64,000 nt of DNA from Aquabacter sp. L1I39 (GCF_017742835.1 NZ_CP072392.1:2526385-2590384); one strand, 5' to 3'. Shown: positions 1 through 8,900, numbered from the stretch's first letter. Numbers and translations are program-made. The notes: a model not told the origin generated them from the sequence alone.

Positions 1-238
1 TCTGCTCGATGGTGTCCTTCTCCTGGCCGAGCTGGCCGGAATTGAACACCTGCACCTTGATGCGGCCATTGGTCTTCTGCGAGACCACTTCGCCGAAATA
101 CTTCACCGCCTCGACGGTCGGATAGCCGTCCGGATGGATGTCGGCGGACCGCAACGTCACGCTTTGGGCGGCGGCGGGCACCACTGAGGCAAGGCTGAGC
201 GCGGCGGCCAGCGCGATGGCGTGGCGACGGGTGAGCAT
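1..238 (-). CDS. TRAP transporter solute-binding protein, DctP type (3' part outside window)
   Basis: Only the N-terminal 79 residues are in the window; the gene runs off the left edge. A twin-Arg-poor, alanine-rich export signal ([23 protein letters not shown]) is followed by [23 protein letters not shown] and [14 protein letters not shown]. This start of the mature chain is typical of periplasmic DctP/SiaP-like binding proteins that deliver organic acids to a TRAP permease. I start at the ATG at 238 because GGGAGA lies about 8 nt upstream; an ATG two codons earlier abuts that site and is unlikely. The gene is divergent from a GntR regulator and next to uronate genes, so a sugar-acid substrate is a reasonable inference. 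Ligand residues lie outside the window. Confidence 0.85.
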   Translation of the reverse strand, partial: MLTRRHAIALAAALSLASVVPAAAQSVTLRSADIHPDGYPTVEAVKYFGEVVSQKTNGRIKVQVFNSGQLGQEKDTIEQ

Positions 239-357
239 GGGCATTCTCCCTAGAGATGCGGCTTGTTGGCGGAAGGACCCTTTGCGGGCCCTGTTCTTGT
301 TGGGACCGGCGAACCGATCCAGTATGCGGCGGAGGTTGAGTTCCGCCTCGATCGGCC

Positions 358-389
358 CTACTTGTATGGTAGTGTCGACTTGTATGCAA
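358..389. promoter_or_regulatory. Probable operator of the divergent GntR regulator
   Basis: The sequence ACTTGTATG occurs twice, at 360-368 and 378-386, 18 bp apart. The second copy is part of TTGTATGCAA, a near-palindrome resembling the TTGTATACAA-type sites bound by FadR-subfamily GntR proteins. The site lies between the TRAP gene and the GntR gene and ends 13 bp before the GntR start, so autoregulation is likely. Binding is inferred. Confidence 0.45.
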
Positions 390-402
390 CTATGGAGGTC
401 CC

Positions 403-1074
403 GTGGACGCCATCAGAGTCCCGACGTCCGGTTCGGCGGCCCAGCGTGTGGAGGCCGAGCTGCGGCGGGCGATCGTGACGCTGGCGCTGCCGCCGGGCAC
501 GCGCCTGTCCGAGCAGGAGATTGCGGAGCGCGCCGGCGTCTCCCGCCAGCCCGTGCGCGAGGCGCTCATTGGCCTTGCCCGCACGCGCCTGGTGGAAATC
601 CTGCCCCAGCGCGGCACGGTGGTGGTGAAGATCTCCGTCCGCAAGATGATGGAGGCCCGCTTCGTGCGCGAGGCCATCGAGACCGCCGTGGCGCGCCGCG
701 CCGCCGAGGGCTTCGACCGCTCCGCCCGTGAGCGCGTCGACGATCTCCTGGACCTCCAGGCCAAGGCCGCCGCGCGCGAGGACCACGAGACGTTCCAGCG
801 CTATGATGAGATGTTCCACGCGACGCTCGCGGAAGGCGCCGGCTGCGGCCTCGCCTGGGAGGCCATCGCGGACATCAAGGCCCATATGGACCGCGCCTGC
901 CACCTGACGCTGGCCGGGTCCATGGCCCCGCTGGTGGACCAGCACCGCGCCATCGTCACCGCCGTGGATGCGGGCGACCCCGACGCGGCGGGCGCCGCCA
1001 TGCGCGCGCATTTGAGCGAAATCCTGCGCGCCTTGCCCCGCATCGAGGCGGAGCATCCCGATTTGTTTGAATAG
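403..1074 (+). CDS. GntR family transcriptional regulator (FadR/FCD subfamily)
   Basis: A 223-residue one-component regulator. The N-terminal winged helix (about residues 12-75) contains [21 protein letters not shown], the standard GntR helix-turn-helix, followed by the wing LPQRGTVV. The C-terminal part is an all-helical FCD ligand domain (about 85-215) with the usual metal/ligand-type pattern [10 protein letters not shown] and [14 protein letters not shown]. Translation starts at GTG 403, with GGAGG at 393-397. It is divergent from the TRAP binding protein gene and most likely controls that transporter in response to a sugar acid; the ligand itself cannot be read from the sequence. Confidence 0.9.
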   Translation: MDAIRVPTSGSAAQRVEAELRRAIVTLALPPGTRLSEQEIAERAGVSRQPVREALIGLARTRLVEILPQRGTVVVKISVRKMMEARFVREAIETAVARRAAEGFDRSARERVDDLLDLQAKAAAREDHETFQRYDEMFHATLAEGAGCGLAWEAIADIKAHMDRACHLTLAGSMAPLVDQHRAIVTAVDAGDPDAAGAAMRAHLSEILRALPRIEAEHPDLFE

Positions 1075-1132
1075 GGGATGTTCGGGAGCGGACGGTCCGC
1101 CGACGCCTCCCTCTCCCGCCTGCCCCCAGCAT

Positions 1133-1302
1133 GCCCCCTCCCCACCCCTCCCCCGCTGCGCGGGAGAGGGAGCAAGGGACTGCCCGGCGAGGCGCATGCG
1201 CGCATGCGCGCCAATGGGATGAGACAGCAGCCGCCGCTCTCCCTCCGACACCGTCCCGCTCCCTCTCCCGCTTGCGGGGGAGGGCTGGGGAGGGGGAAAG
1301 GG
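1133..1302. repeat. GC-rich composite palindromic repeat, copy 1
   Basis: Two inverted GC-rich modules flank a ~75-bp spacer. The left module (about 1133-1176) reads on the minus strand as CCCTCTCCCGC..GCGGGGGAGGGG. The right module (about 1255-1302) has the same sequence on the plus strand, with an internal CCCGC/GCGGG hairpin. The spacer shares GCCGCCGCTCTCCC and GACACCGTCCCG with copy 2. This is a typical non-coding dispersed palindromic element of alphaproteobacteria. Confidence 0.75.
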
Positions 1303-1446
1303 ACAAGCGACGCCAACGTAAATTCCTGGCCGCGAATGCAGCGCTCCCACCCCGCCAGGGAGGTGGCCTTCCATCGTGCTCTCGTCAGCGGTGGCCACCT
1401 CTAAGGCGAGCGCATGCCATGCCCCCTCCCCAACTCTCCGCCGCCT

Positions 1447-1616
1447 TTCCCCCTCCCCAACCCTCCCCCGCTTCGCGGGAGAGGGAGCAAGGACATGACC
1501 GGCGGCGCGGATGCGCTCCCGTCCGGCGGACGAATGAGGCAGAAGCCGCCGCTCTCCCCCCGACACCGTCCCGCCCCCTCTCCCGCTTGCGGGGGAGGGT
1601 TGGGGAGGGGGAAAGG
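1447..1616. repeat. GC-rich composite palindromic repeat, copy 2
   Basis: Second copy of the element at 1133-1302, in the same orientation and offset by about 314 bp. The left module is at about 1447-1492 (minus orientation) and the right module at about 1568-1615, ending GGGGGAGGGTTGGGGAGGGG. The spacer is similar but not identical to copy 1, suggesting an old tandem duplication or independent insertion of paired repeat units. Confidence 0.75.
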
Positions 1617-1706
1617 CGCAAGCGACGACAGCGGACTTCCGGGACAGCGAAAACACCGCCCCCCCAATCAGGAGCGCACCCTCCGCCTTCTGCGCGCCCC
1701 TTGCCA

Positions 1707-3272
1707 TCACATCACCGCGCCGATCTGCCAGGGCACGAATTCCGCGTCCCCATAGCCCAGCGCCTCGGACTTGGTGCGCGCGCCTGAGGCCACGCGCACC
1801 AGGAGGTCGAAAATCTCCCGGCCCTTCTCCTCCAGCGACACGCCGTCGAGGACATCGCCGCAATTGATGTCCATGTCCTCGGTCATGCGGGCATAGATGT
1901 CGGAATTGGTGGCGAGCTTCAAAGACGGCGTGGGCTTGCAGCCGAAGGCCGAGCCGCGCCCGGTGGTAAAGGCGATAAGGTTCGCCCCGCCCGCCACCTG
2001 CCCCGTGGCCGCCACCGGGTCGTAGCCGGGCGTGTCCATATAGACGAAGCCCTTTTCCGTGACCGGCTCGGCATATTCATAGACCGCGCGCAGGGTCTCC
2101 GAGCCGCCCTTGGCGGCAGCGCCCAGCGACTTTTCCAGGATGGTGGTGAGCCCGCCCGCCTTATTGCCGGGCGAGGGATTGTTGTTCATCTCGCCGCCCA
2201 GCTTGGAGGTGTAGTCCTCCCACCAGCGGATGCGCGCCACCAGCTTCTCGCCCACCGCCCGGTCGGCGGCGCGGCGGGTGAGGAGGTGCTCGGCGCCGTA
2301 GATTTCCGGCGTCTCCGAGAGGATGGAGGTGCCGCCATTGCGCACCAGGAGGTCCGAGGCCACCCCCAGCGCCGGATTGGCGGTGAGCGCCGAATAGCCG
2401 TCCGACCCACCGCACTGGAGCGCCAACACCAGTTCCGACAAGGGCCGCGTCTCGCGTTTTTGGGCGGCGGCGACCGGCAGCATCTCCTTCAGCGCGCCGA
2501 CGATGTGATCCACCGTGCGCCGCGTGCCGCCCTCGTCCTGGATGGTCAGGGTGCGGAAGGCGTCGGTCTCGTCCACCTGGTAGTCGGACTTGAAGCGGGC
2601 GATCTGGAACATCTCGCAGCCCAGCCCCACCATCACCACCGCCGCGAAATTGGGATGGGTGGCATAGCCCCACAGGGTGCGGGAGAGGATGTCGAACCCC
2701 TCCCCCTTGGAGGCCATGCCGCAGCCGGTGCCGTGGATGATGGGCACCACCCCATCAATGCCGGGATAGTCGTCCAGCAGCCCCGAGCGCTCCAAGGCGG
2801 CGGCGGCGAAGCGGGCGACGGAGGCCGAGCAGTTCACCGAGGTGAGGATGCCCAGATAATTGCGCGTGCCGGTGCGCCCGTTGGAACGGCGATAGCCCTC
2901 GAACGTGCCGCGCAGTTCGGGCGGCAGCAGCGCCGGCGGGCGGGCCTCGGCGGCGAAGGCATAGTCGCGGTCGAAATCGTGCAGCACCACATTGTGCACA
3001 TGCACATGGTCGCCGGGCGCGATGGCGCCCGAGGCAAAGCCGATGATCTGGCCGAACTTCAGGATGGGCGCGCCATCGTTTATGGGCGCCAACGCGAATT
3101 TGTGGCCGCGCGGAATGCGGCCCGTGGCCACCACGCCAGCCACCGCCAGCCCCTCCGGCACGGTGTCGAGCGCGACAGCCACATTGTCCTTGGGGGAGAG
3201 GCGCAAAGTGCGCGGCGCAGGGCCGGCAGCCTCCGGCGCGCCCGCTTCGGATCGCAGATCCAGCTCTCCCAT
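1707..3272 (-). CDS. uxaA: Altronate dehydratase family protein (UxaA type)
   Basis: A 521-residue protein matching the UxaA/GarD dehydratase family. It has an N-terminal SAF-like domain (about residues 20-100, VVATGRIPRGHKFAL, GDHVHVHN). The catalytic region follows, with RSNGRTGTRNYLGIL, NCSASVA, HGTGCGM, GLGCEMFQI, CGGSDGYSA and the C-terminal GRGSAFGCKPTPSLKLATN. Known members dehydrate D-altronate to 2-keto-3-deoxygluconate and need Fe2+. The start is the ATG at 3272, preceded by GGGGAGGAG; the GTG at 3287 lies inside that ribosome site. It is divergent from the GntR/uxaC/reductase operon. D-altronate is the expected substrate, but other hexonates or galactarate cannot be excluded by eye. 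Confidence 0.9.
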   Translation of the reverse strand: MGELDLRSEAGAPEAAGPAPRTLRLSPKDNVAVALDTVPEGLAVAGVVATGRIPRGHKFALAPINDGAPILKFGQIIGFASGAIAPGDHVHVHNVVLHDFDRDYAFAAEARPPALLPPELRGTFEGYRRSNGRTGTRNYLGILTSVNCSASVARFAAAALERSGLLDDYPGIDGVVPIIHGTGCGMASKGEGFDILSRTLWGYATHPNFAAVVMVGLGCEMFQIARFKSDYQVDETDAFRTLTIQDEGGTRRTVDHIVGALKEMLPVAAAQKRETRPLSELVLALQCGGSDGYSALTANPALGVASDLLVRNGGTSILSETPEIYGAEHLLTRRAADRAVGEKLVARIRWWEDYTSKLGGEMNNNPSPGNKAGGLTTILEKSLGAAAKGGSETLRAVYEYAEPVTEKGFVYMDTPGYDPVAATGQVAGGANLIAFTTGRGSAFGCKPTPSLKLATNSDIYARMTEDMDINCGDVLDGVSLEEKGREIFDLLVRVASGARTKSEALGYGDAEFVPWQIGAVM

Positions 3273-3314
3273 CCGGCTCCTCCCCACCTGGCGCTCTGCG
3301 GCGCCTCGTTGACG

Positions 3315-3348
3315 TTGGTGATATGCTAATATATTAGTACGTCACCAA
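3315..3348. promoter_or_regulatory. 34-bp palindromic operator between uxaA and the GntR gene
   Basis: An inverted repeat centred at 3331/3332. The outer arms TTGGTGA (3315-3321) and TCACCAA (3342-3348) and the core CTAATATATTAG (3326-3337) are perfect; only three of seventeen arm positions mismatch. It sits 35 bp before the GntR start and 43 bp from uxaA, where one bound dimer could repress both directions. Its AT-rich core stands out in a GC-rich genome. Binding by the adjacent GntR protein is an inference. Confidence 0.7.
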
Positions 3349-3382
3349 GAACAAGTAAAGCGTGTCACGGGGAGGACTGCCG

Positions 3383-4186
3383 GTGCTGCTGAAGAGCCGG
3401 GAGCGGGGGTCGGAGAGCCTGCGCGGCGTGCCCGCGTCCGCCCGCATTCACGCGGCGCTGCGCGAGCAGATCCTCGGCATGGAGATCCGCCCCGGCACCG
3501 CGCTCCAGGAAAAGCAGATCGCGCTCGCCTGCGGCGTCTCCCGCACGCCGGTGCGCGAGGCCATCCTCAAGCTCGCCGACGAGCGGCTGGTGGACATCTT
3601 CCCCCAATACGGCACGTTCGTCTCGCGCATCTCCATTCCCGCCGTGCGCGACGCCATGGTGATCCGCCAGGCGCTGGAGCGCACGGCCGTGCGGGAAGCC
3701 GCCGCCCGCGCGCAGGTCGAGGACATCGCCCGCCTCAACGCCACGCTGGCCGCACAAAGGGCCGCCCACGAGGTGGAGCGCCTCGCCGATTTTCACGAGC
3801 AGGATGAAGCTTTCCACCAGCTCATTGCCGAGATTTCCGGCCACCCCAATCTCTGGCGGGTGGTGCGGCATGAAAAGGCGCAGGTGGACCGCTGCCGCAT
3901 CCTCACCTTGCCCGCCACCGACCGGCGGCTTTCGGTGATGGCCGAGCACGCCGCCATCATCGCCGCCATCGCCAAGGGGGATGCGGACGCCGCCGAGGCC
4001 GCCATGCAGGCGCATCTCGGCCGCGTGGTGCCCAGCGTGGACGAGCTGGCCTCCGCCCACCCCGATTATTTCGAGCCCTCCGGCGCGCCGCCCACGCCCG
4101 CCCCTCCGCCGGCACCGGCCGGGACTGAAACCTCGGCACGCCCAGAGACACCGCGCAAAGTCACGACACGCCCCAGAAAGAGGTGA
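3383..4186 (+). CDS. GntR family transcriptional regulator of uronate genes (FadR/FCD subfamily)
   Basis: A 267-residue regulator. The winged helix includes LQEKQIALACGVSRTPVREAILKLADERL and the wing FPQYGTFVSRI. The FCD domain contains FHEQDEAFHQLIAEISGHPNLW and MAEHAAIIAAIAKGDADAAE. The C-terminal ~35 residues are a proline/alanine-rich tail not typical of the family. I start at GTG 3383 because GGGGAGGA (3369-3376) lies 6 nt upstream; the longer frame from 3362 would have no ribosome site. The gene is immediately followed by uxaC and divergent from uxaA, with the 34-bp palindrome between. It is the likely repressor of uronate catabolism, released by a uronate or an intermediate. Confidence 0.9.
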   Translation: MLLKSRERGSESLRGVPASARIHAALREQILGMEIRPGTALQEKQIALACGVSRTPVREAILKLADERLVDIFPQYGTFVSRISIPAVRDAMVIRQALERTAVREAAARAQVEDIARLNATLAAQRAAHEVERLADFHEQDEAFHQLIAEISGHPNLWRVVRHEKAQVDRCRILTLPATDRRLSVMAEHAAIIAAIAKGDADAAEAAMQAHLGRVVPSVDELASAHPDYFEPSGAPPTPAPPPAPAGTETSARPETPRKVTTRPRKR

Positions 4187-4194
4187 GACCCGCC

Positions 4195-5613
4195 ATGTCC
4201 AACACCGCCCCGGGCCTCCATCCCGACCGCCTGTTCCCGGCCGATCCCACCGTGCGCGGCATCGCCCGCCGGCTCTACGAGCAGGTCAAGGACCTGCCCA
4301 TCATCTCCCCCCACGGCCACACCGACCCGCGCTGGTATGCGGAGAACGCGCCCTTCCCCGATCCGGCCCAATTGTTCGTGGTGCCCGACCACTACATCTT
4401 CCGCATGCTCTATTCCCAGGGCGTGGCGCTGGAGGATCTGGGCGTGCCGCGCCGCGACGGCGGGCCGGTGGAAAAGGACGGGCGGGCCATCTGGCGGCGC
4501 TTCGCGGCCCATTACCATCTCTTCCGGGGCACGCCGACCCGGCTGTGGCTGGACCATGCCTTCTCCACTTTGTTCGGCATTGACGAGCGGCTGACCCCCG
4601 GCAATGCGGACCTCATCTACGACACCATCGCGGCGGCGCTGCGCACCGACGCCTTCCGCCCCCGCGCCTTGTTCGAGCGCTTCAACATCGAGGCCATCGC
4701 CACCACGGAGAGCCCGCTCGACGAATTGAAGTGGCACCAGATGATCCGGGAGTCCGGCTGGGGGGGGCGGGTGGTGACCGCCTATCGGCCCGACCCGGTG
4801 GTGGACCCGGATTTCGAGAATTTCCTCGGCAATCTCGCCCGCTTCGGCGAGCTGACCGGGGAGGATACCCTCTCCTGGTCCGGCTATCTTGCCGCCCATC
4901 GCAAGCGCCGCGCCTTCTTCAAGACCTTCGGCGCCACCTCCACCGATCACGGCCACCCCACCGCCCGCACGGCGGACCTCACGACCGCCGAGGCGGAAGC
5001 CCTGTTCGCCCGCGTCACCTCCCCCCATGCGGACCCGCAGGACGCTGAACTCTTCCGCGCCCAGATGCTCACGGAAATGGCCCGCATGTCGCTGGAGGAC
5101 GGGCTGGTGATGCAGCTGCATCCCGGCTCCGTGCGCAACCACAATGGCGGCATCTTCGCCCGCCACGGCCGCGACATGGGCGCCGACATTCCTTCCGCCA
5201 CCGATTATGTGCGCGCCTTGAAGCCCCTGCTCGATCGCTTCGGCAATGAGAAGGACCTCACCCTCGTCCTCTTCACCCTGGACGAGACGGCCTATTCCCG
5301 CGAGCTGGCCCCGCTCGCCGGCCATTATCCCATCCTGCGCCTCGGCCCGGCCTGGTGGTTCTTCGACAGCCCGGAGGGCATGCGGCGCTTCCGCGAGCTG
5401 ACCACCGAGACCGCCGGCTTCTACAATACGGTGGGCTTCAACGACGACACCCGCGCCTTCCCCTCCATTCCCGCCCGGCACGATGTCTCCCGCCGCGTGG
5501 ACTGCGCCTTCCTTGCGGAATTGGTTGCCACCCATCGCCTCGGCGAGGACGAGGCCCATGAGGTCGCCCACGACCTCGCCTACCGCCTCGCCAAGTCCGC
5601 CTACAAGCTCTAA
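4195..5613 (+). CDS. uxaC: Uronate (glucuronate/galacturonate) isomerase
   Basis: A 472-residue member of the amidohydrolase superfamily, about the normal UxaC length. It isomerises D-glucuronate to D-fructuronate and D-galacturonate to D-tagaturonate in the cytoplasm. Family landmarks are PIISPHGHTDPRWYAEN near the N-terminus (metal His pair), VPDHYIFRMLYSQG, TTESPLDEL, MQLHPGSVRNHN, GPAWWFFDSPEGM and the C-terminal NDDTRAFPSIPARHD. The ATG at 4195 follows GAGGTGAG; the GTG at 4183 overlaps the end of the regulator gene. Separated from the GntR gene by only 8 bp, it is evidently co-transcribed with it. Confidence 0.95.
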   Translation: MSNTAPGLHPDRLFPADPTVRGIARRLYEQVKDLPIISPHGHTDPRWYAENAPFPDPAQLFVVPDHYIFRMLYSQGVALEDLGVPRRDGGPVEKDGRAIWRRFAAHYHLFRGTPTRLWLDHAFSTLFGIDERLTPGNADLIYDTIAAALRTDAFRPRALFERFNIEAIATTESPLDELKWHQMIRESGWGGRVVTAYRPDPVVDPDFENFLGNLARFGELTGEDTLSWSGYLAAHRKRRAFFKTFGATSTDHGHPTARTADLTTAEAEALFARVTSPHADPQDAELFRAQMLTEMARMSLEDGLVMQLHPGSVRNHNGGIFARHGRDMGADIPSATDYVRALKPLLDRFGNEKDLTLVLFTLDETAYSRELAPLAGHYPILRLGPAWWFFDSPEGMRRFRELTTETAGFYNTVGFNDDTRAFPSIPARHDVSRRVDCAFLAELVATHRLGEDEAHEVAHDLAYRLAKSAYKL

Positions 5614-5624
5614 GACCCCGCCCC

Positions 5625-7100
5625 ATGCCCCGCCCCATGCGCCTGAACAAAGCCACCCTCGCCACCCTCCCCGCCGCCGTCGCCCGGCCCGCTTATGACC
5701 TCGATGCGGTGTCGACCGGCATCGTCCATCTGGGGGTGGGCGCGTTCCATCGGGCCCATCAGGCTTTTTATGTGGACGACCTCCTGGCGCTGGGGCACAC
5801 CGACTGGGCCATTTGCGGCGCCAGCCTGCGCAGCCCCGACACGTCGGAGGCCCTCGATCCGCAGGACGGGCTCTATACCCTGGCCGTGCGCTCCGGCGCG
5901 GGGACGGACCTGCGGGTGATCGGATCGCTGCGCCGCCTCCTGGTGGGCGCGCGCGATCCCGAGGCGCTCATCGCCGCCATGGCGGACCCGAAGGTGCGCA
6001 TCGTCACCCTCACCGTGACCGAAAAAGGCTATTGCCACGACCCGGCCACGGGCCGCCTGGACGAAGCCCATGCGGACATCATCGCCGACCTCGCCACGCC
6101 CGAGCGGCCCCGCTCCGTGCCCGGCTTCCTGGTGGAGGCGCTGCTGCGGCGCAGGGCGGCGGGCATCGCGCCCTTCACCGTGCTGTGCTGCGACAACCTG
6201 CCGGCCAATGGCCGCACGGTCGCCCGCGTGGTGCACCGCTTCGCCGAACTGGTGGACGCGGATCTCGCCGCCTTCATCGCCGCCGAGGTGGCCTTCCCCT
6301 GCACCATGGTGGACCGCATCGTCCCCGCCACCACCGATGCCGACCGGGCCGACGTGGCGCGCGCGCTGGGAGTCGAGGATGCCTGGCCGGTCATGGCCGA
6401 GCCGTTCAGCCAATGGGTGATCGAGGACCGCTTCCCCGCCGGCCGCCCGCCCTTCGAGGCGGTGGGCGCGCAGATGGTGGAGGACGTGGTGCCGTTCGAG
6501 CACATGAAGCTGCGCCTGCTCAACGGCGCCCATTCCACCCTGGCCTATCTCGGCTATCTGGCCGGGCACGAGACCATCTCGGACACCATGTCCGACCCCG
6601 CCTTCGCCCGGCTGGTGGAACGCCTCCAGGACGAGGAAGTGCTGCCCACGGTCCATGTGCCCGGCGTCGACCTGCCCGCTTATACCCGCGCGCTAAGGGA
6701 GCGCTTCTCCAACCCGGCGCTGCGCCACCGCACCTGGCAGATCGCCATGGACGGCTCGCAGAAGCTGCCCCAGCGCCTCTTGGAGACCATTCGCGACCGC
6801 CTGGCGGCGGGGGCGTCCATCGACCTGCTGGCGCTCGGGGTGGCCGGCTGGATGCGCTATGTCACCGGCCGCGACGAAAAGGGCGGCGCCATCGACGTGC
6901 GCGACCCCCATGCCGCCCGACTCAGGGCGCTGGCCGATGACGCCGGCCTGGATGCGGAGCGCCTCGTGGAGGCGCTGCTCGGCGTGCGCGAGGTGTTCGG
7001 CACCGATTTGCCCGCCGATCCCCGCCTACGCGCGGCGCTGGTGCGGGCGCTCGGCGCGCTGCTGAAGGACGGCGCGGCGGCCACGGTGGCGGCCGCCTGA
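5625..7100 (+). CDS. uxuB: Mannitol dehydrogenase family oxidoreductase (fructuronate/tagaturonate reductase)
   Basis: A 491-residue polyol-type dehydrogenase. The N-terminal NAD-binding signature reads IVHLGVGAFHRAHQAFYVDD, followed by LTVTEKGYCHD and CCDNLPANG. The C-terminal domain has the family lysine region FEHMKLRLLNGAHSTLAYLGYLAG. Such enzymes reduce fructuronate to mannonate (UxuB) or tagaturonate to altronate (UxaB). Because the cluster has uxaA but no mannonate dehydratase in view, the tagaturonate-to-altronate role is as plausible as UxuB. Two ATGs (5625, 5637) are possible starts and neither has a strong ribosome site. It lies 11 bp after uxaC, in the same operon. Confidence 0.85.
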   Translation: MPRPMRLNKATLATLPAAVARPAYDLDAVSTGIVHLGVGAFHRAHQAFYVDDLLALGHTDWAICGASLRSPDTSEALDPQDGLYTLAVRSGAGTDLRVIGSLRRLLVGARDPEALIAAMADPKVRIVTLTVTEKGYCHDPATGRLDEAHADIIADLATPERPRSVPGFLVEALLRRRAAGIAPFTVLCCDNLPANGRTVARVVHRFAELVDADLAAFIAAEVAFPCTMVDRIVPATTDADRADVARALGVEDAWPVMAEPFSQWVIEDRFPAGRPPFEAVGAQMVEDVVPFEHMKLRLLNGAHSTLAYLGYLAGHETISDTMSDPAFARLVERLQDEEVLPTVHVPGVDLPAYTRALRERFSNPALRHRTWQIAMDGSQKLPQRLLETIRDRLAAGASIDLLALGVAGWMRYVTGRDEKGGAIDVRDPHAARLRALADDAGLDAERLVEALLGVREVFGTDLPADPRLRAALVRALGALLKDGAAATVAAA

Positions 7101-7166
7101 GGCAATCCCGGCGCAAGGTCCCCTCCCTAGGCTGCACGCGAGCCTGTGCCAGGAGAGGACCAAGAG

Positions 7167-8900
7167 ATGTGGGGACGCCCCCTTGCGCAGCCGATGCGCC
7201 AGCCCGACGCCGACCCGACACCGCCCCCCACTGCGTCCCTCCCCGCCCCGCCCGCGCAGGAGCGGGCGGATGACCGCCATCTGGTGGACCTGATCGAAGC
7301 CGACATCCGCCGCGCCCGCGCGCGCCTCTCTGAGAGCGCCACCGCCATGTCGGGGGCCTGCGATGCGGGCGCCCGGGACATGACCCTCATCGGGCGAGAG
7401 TCCGACCAGCTGGCGGGCCAGACCGATCAGGCCCGCGCCAGCGCGCTCGGCCTCACCGAGGCGCTGGAGGCCTTCGCCGGCACCAATTCGGCCATCGGCC
7501 GGCAAGCCCGCACCTCCGACGAATTGGCCACCCGCGCGGGCACCGCCGCCGGCGAGGCCCATACCGCCGTGGATGAGCTGCGCAGCGCCATCGCCGAGAT
7601 CAAGGCTGTGGTGGCGCTCATTTCCGACATTGCCGGCCAGACCAACCTGCTCGCCCTCAACGCTTCCATCGAAGCCGCCCGCGCGGGCGCCGCCGGTGCG
7701 GGCTTCGCGGTGGTGGCGAGCGAGGTGAAGGCGCTGGCGGGCGAGACCCGCAAGGCGACGGTGGAAATCTCCGCCAAGATCGAGCGCCTGATCGGCGCCG
7801 CCCACACCTGCACCGATGCGGTCGGCCGTGTCATCGATTCCGTCAGCGAGATCCGCCCCGTGGCCTCCTCGGTGGCGGAAGCGGTGGCGGGGCAGGCGCG
7901 GACGGTCGCCGATATCGGCAGCGCCGCCGGCCAAGCCCGTGCCTTCGCCGAGGCGGTGGACGAAGGCGCCCGGCGCATCCGCGATGCCGCGCTCGCCGCG
8001 CAGGCGTCCCAGGCCGCCATCGGCGAGAGCGCCGCCGCCATGTCCCAGGGCACGGACGAGATGTCCCGCCAGCTCCTTACCGTGCTGCGCCAGACCCCCA
8101 TGGGCAATCGCCGCCGCCATCCCCGCTGGCCGGTGGAAATGACGGGCGCCCTGCGCCTTGTCTCCGGCACCCGTGGTGCCCGCACCTTCGACCTGTCCCT
8201 TGGCGGTGCGTTGGTGACCCTGGAAGGCACTCCGCCCGCCATGGGGGAGGCCGGCGCGCTGGAACTGGCCGGCCTGCCGCCCTTGCCCTGTCGGGTGGTG
8301 GGGCTGAGCCCGCTCGGCTGCCACCTCGCCTTCGATGCGGCCGGCGCCCCGCCCCTGGCGGCAAAGCTCGCGGAACTGGCGGCACGCTATGGCGATGTGG
8401 TGGAGCGCGCGGAGCGCGGCGCCGCGACCGTCGCCCGCCTCATGGAAGCCGCGCTGGCGGAGCGGGCGCTGACCCTCGACGATCTCTTCGACACCGCCTA
8501 TCGCCCCCTGCCCGGCACCGACCCGGTGCAATATGAGACCCGTGCGCTGAAGGAATTGGAGCGGCGCCTCGCGGCGGCCCAGGAGGCCATTGCCGGCGAG
8601 GACCCCTCCATGACCTTTGCGGCGGCGGTGGACATCAATGGCTACCTGCCGGTGCACAATGCCCGCTACGCCAAGCCCCAGCGGCCCGGGGACCGGGCCT
8701 GGAACATGGGCAACAGCCGCAACCGCCGCATCTTCGACGACCGGGCGGGCCTGCTGGCCGCGCGCAATCTCCAGCCCCACTTGATCCAGGTCTATGCCCG
8801 TGACCTCGGTGACAAGGTTGTGCGCATGCGGGAAGTGGACGCCCCCATCTTCGTGGCCGGCCGCCACTGGGGCGGGTTCCGCACCGCCTATATGCTGTAG
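7167..8900 (+). CDS. Soluble methyl-accepting chemotaxis protein with internal PilZ domain
   Basis: A 577-residue cytoplasmic chemoreceptor with no signal peptide or membrane segment. A helical region leads to the conserved signalling hairpin [33 protein letters not shown] (about residues 155-195). A PilZ domain follows (about 315-400) with both c-di-GMP signature elements, RRHPR (RxxxR) and DLSLGG (DxSxxG). The C-terminal ~100 residues ([34 protein letters not shown]) form the small sensor module found at the end of many proteobacterial receptors. The start is ATG 7167, with AGGAGAGG 8 nt upstream; the GTG at 7146 precedes that site. It lies 66 bp behind the uronate operon and may be co-transcribed with it. 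Confidence 0.9.
   Translation: MWGRPLAQPMRQPDADPTPPPTASLPAPPAQERADDRHLVDLIEADIRRARARLSESATAMSGACDAGARDMTLIGRESDQLAGQTDQARASALGLTEALEAFAGTNSAIGRQARTSDELATRAGTAAGEAHTAVDELRSAIAEIKAVVALISDIAGQTNLLALNASIEAARAGAAGAGFAVVASEVKALAGETRKATVEISAKIERLIGAAHTCTDAVGRVIDSVSEIRPVASSVAEAVAGQARTVADIGSAAGQARAFAEAVDEGARRIRDAALAAQASQAAIGESAAAMSQGTDEMSRQLLTVLRQTPMGNRRRHPRWPVEMTGALRLVSGTRGARTFDLSLGGALVTLEGTPPAMGEAGALELAGLPPLPCRVVGLSPLGCHLAFDAAGAPPLAAKLAELAARYGDVVERAERGAATVARLMEAALAERALTLDDLFDTAYRPLPGTDPVQYETRALKELERRLAAAQEAIAGEDPSMTFAAAVDINGYLPVHNARYAKPQRPGDRAWNMGNSRNRRIFDDRAGLLAARNLQPHLIQVYARDLGDKVVRMREVDAPIFVAGRHWGGFRTAYML

Larger units (their letters stand above)
1075..1706. other. 632-bp intergenic region filled by palindromic repeats
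   Basis: No credible gene lies here. All open frames are low-complexity shadows of GC-rich repeat arms. The region separates the convergent GntR gene and uxaA. It is dominated by two similar composite repeats (see the repeat entries at 1133 and 1447). The segment 1303-1430 is unique and shows no recognisable promoter or RNA. Confidence 0.7.

Noticed and set aside
1133..1616. CRISPR array
   Set aside because: Repeats are long, inverted and only two composite copies, without regular spacers or cas genes.
358..1863. 501-codon frame antisense to the first GntR gene
   Set aside because: It runs through palindromic repeats and a real gene in the wrong frame, and its product is compositionally biased with no recognisable domain.
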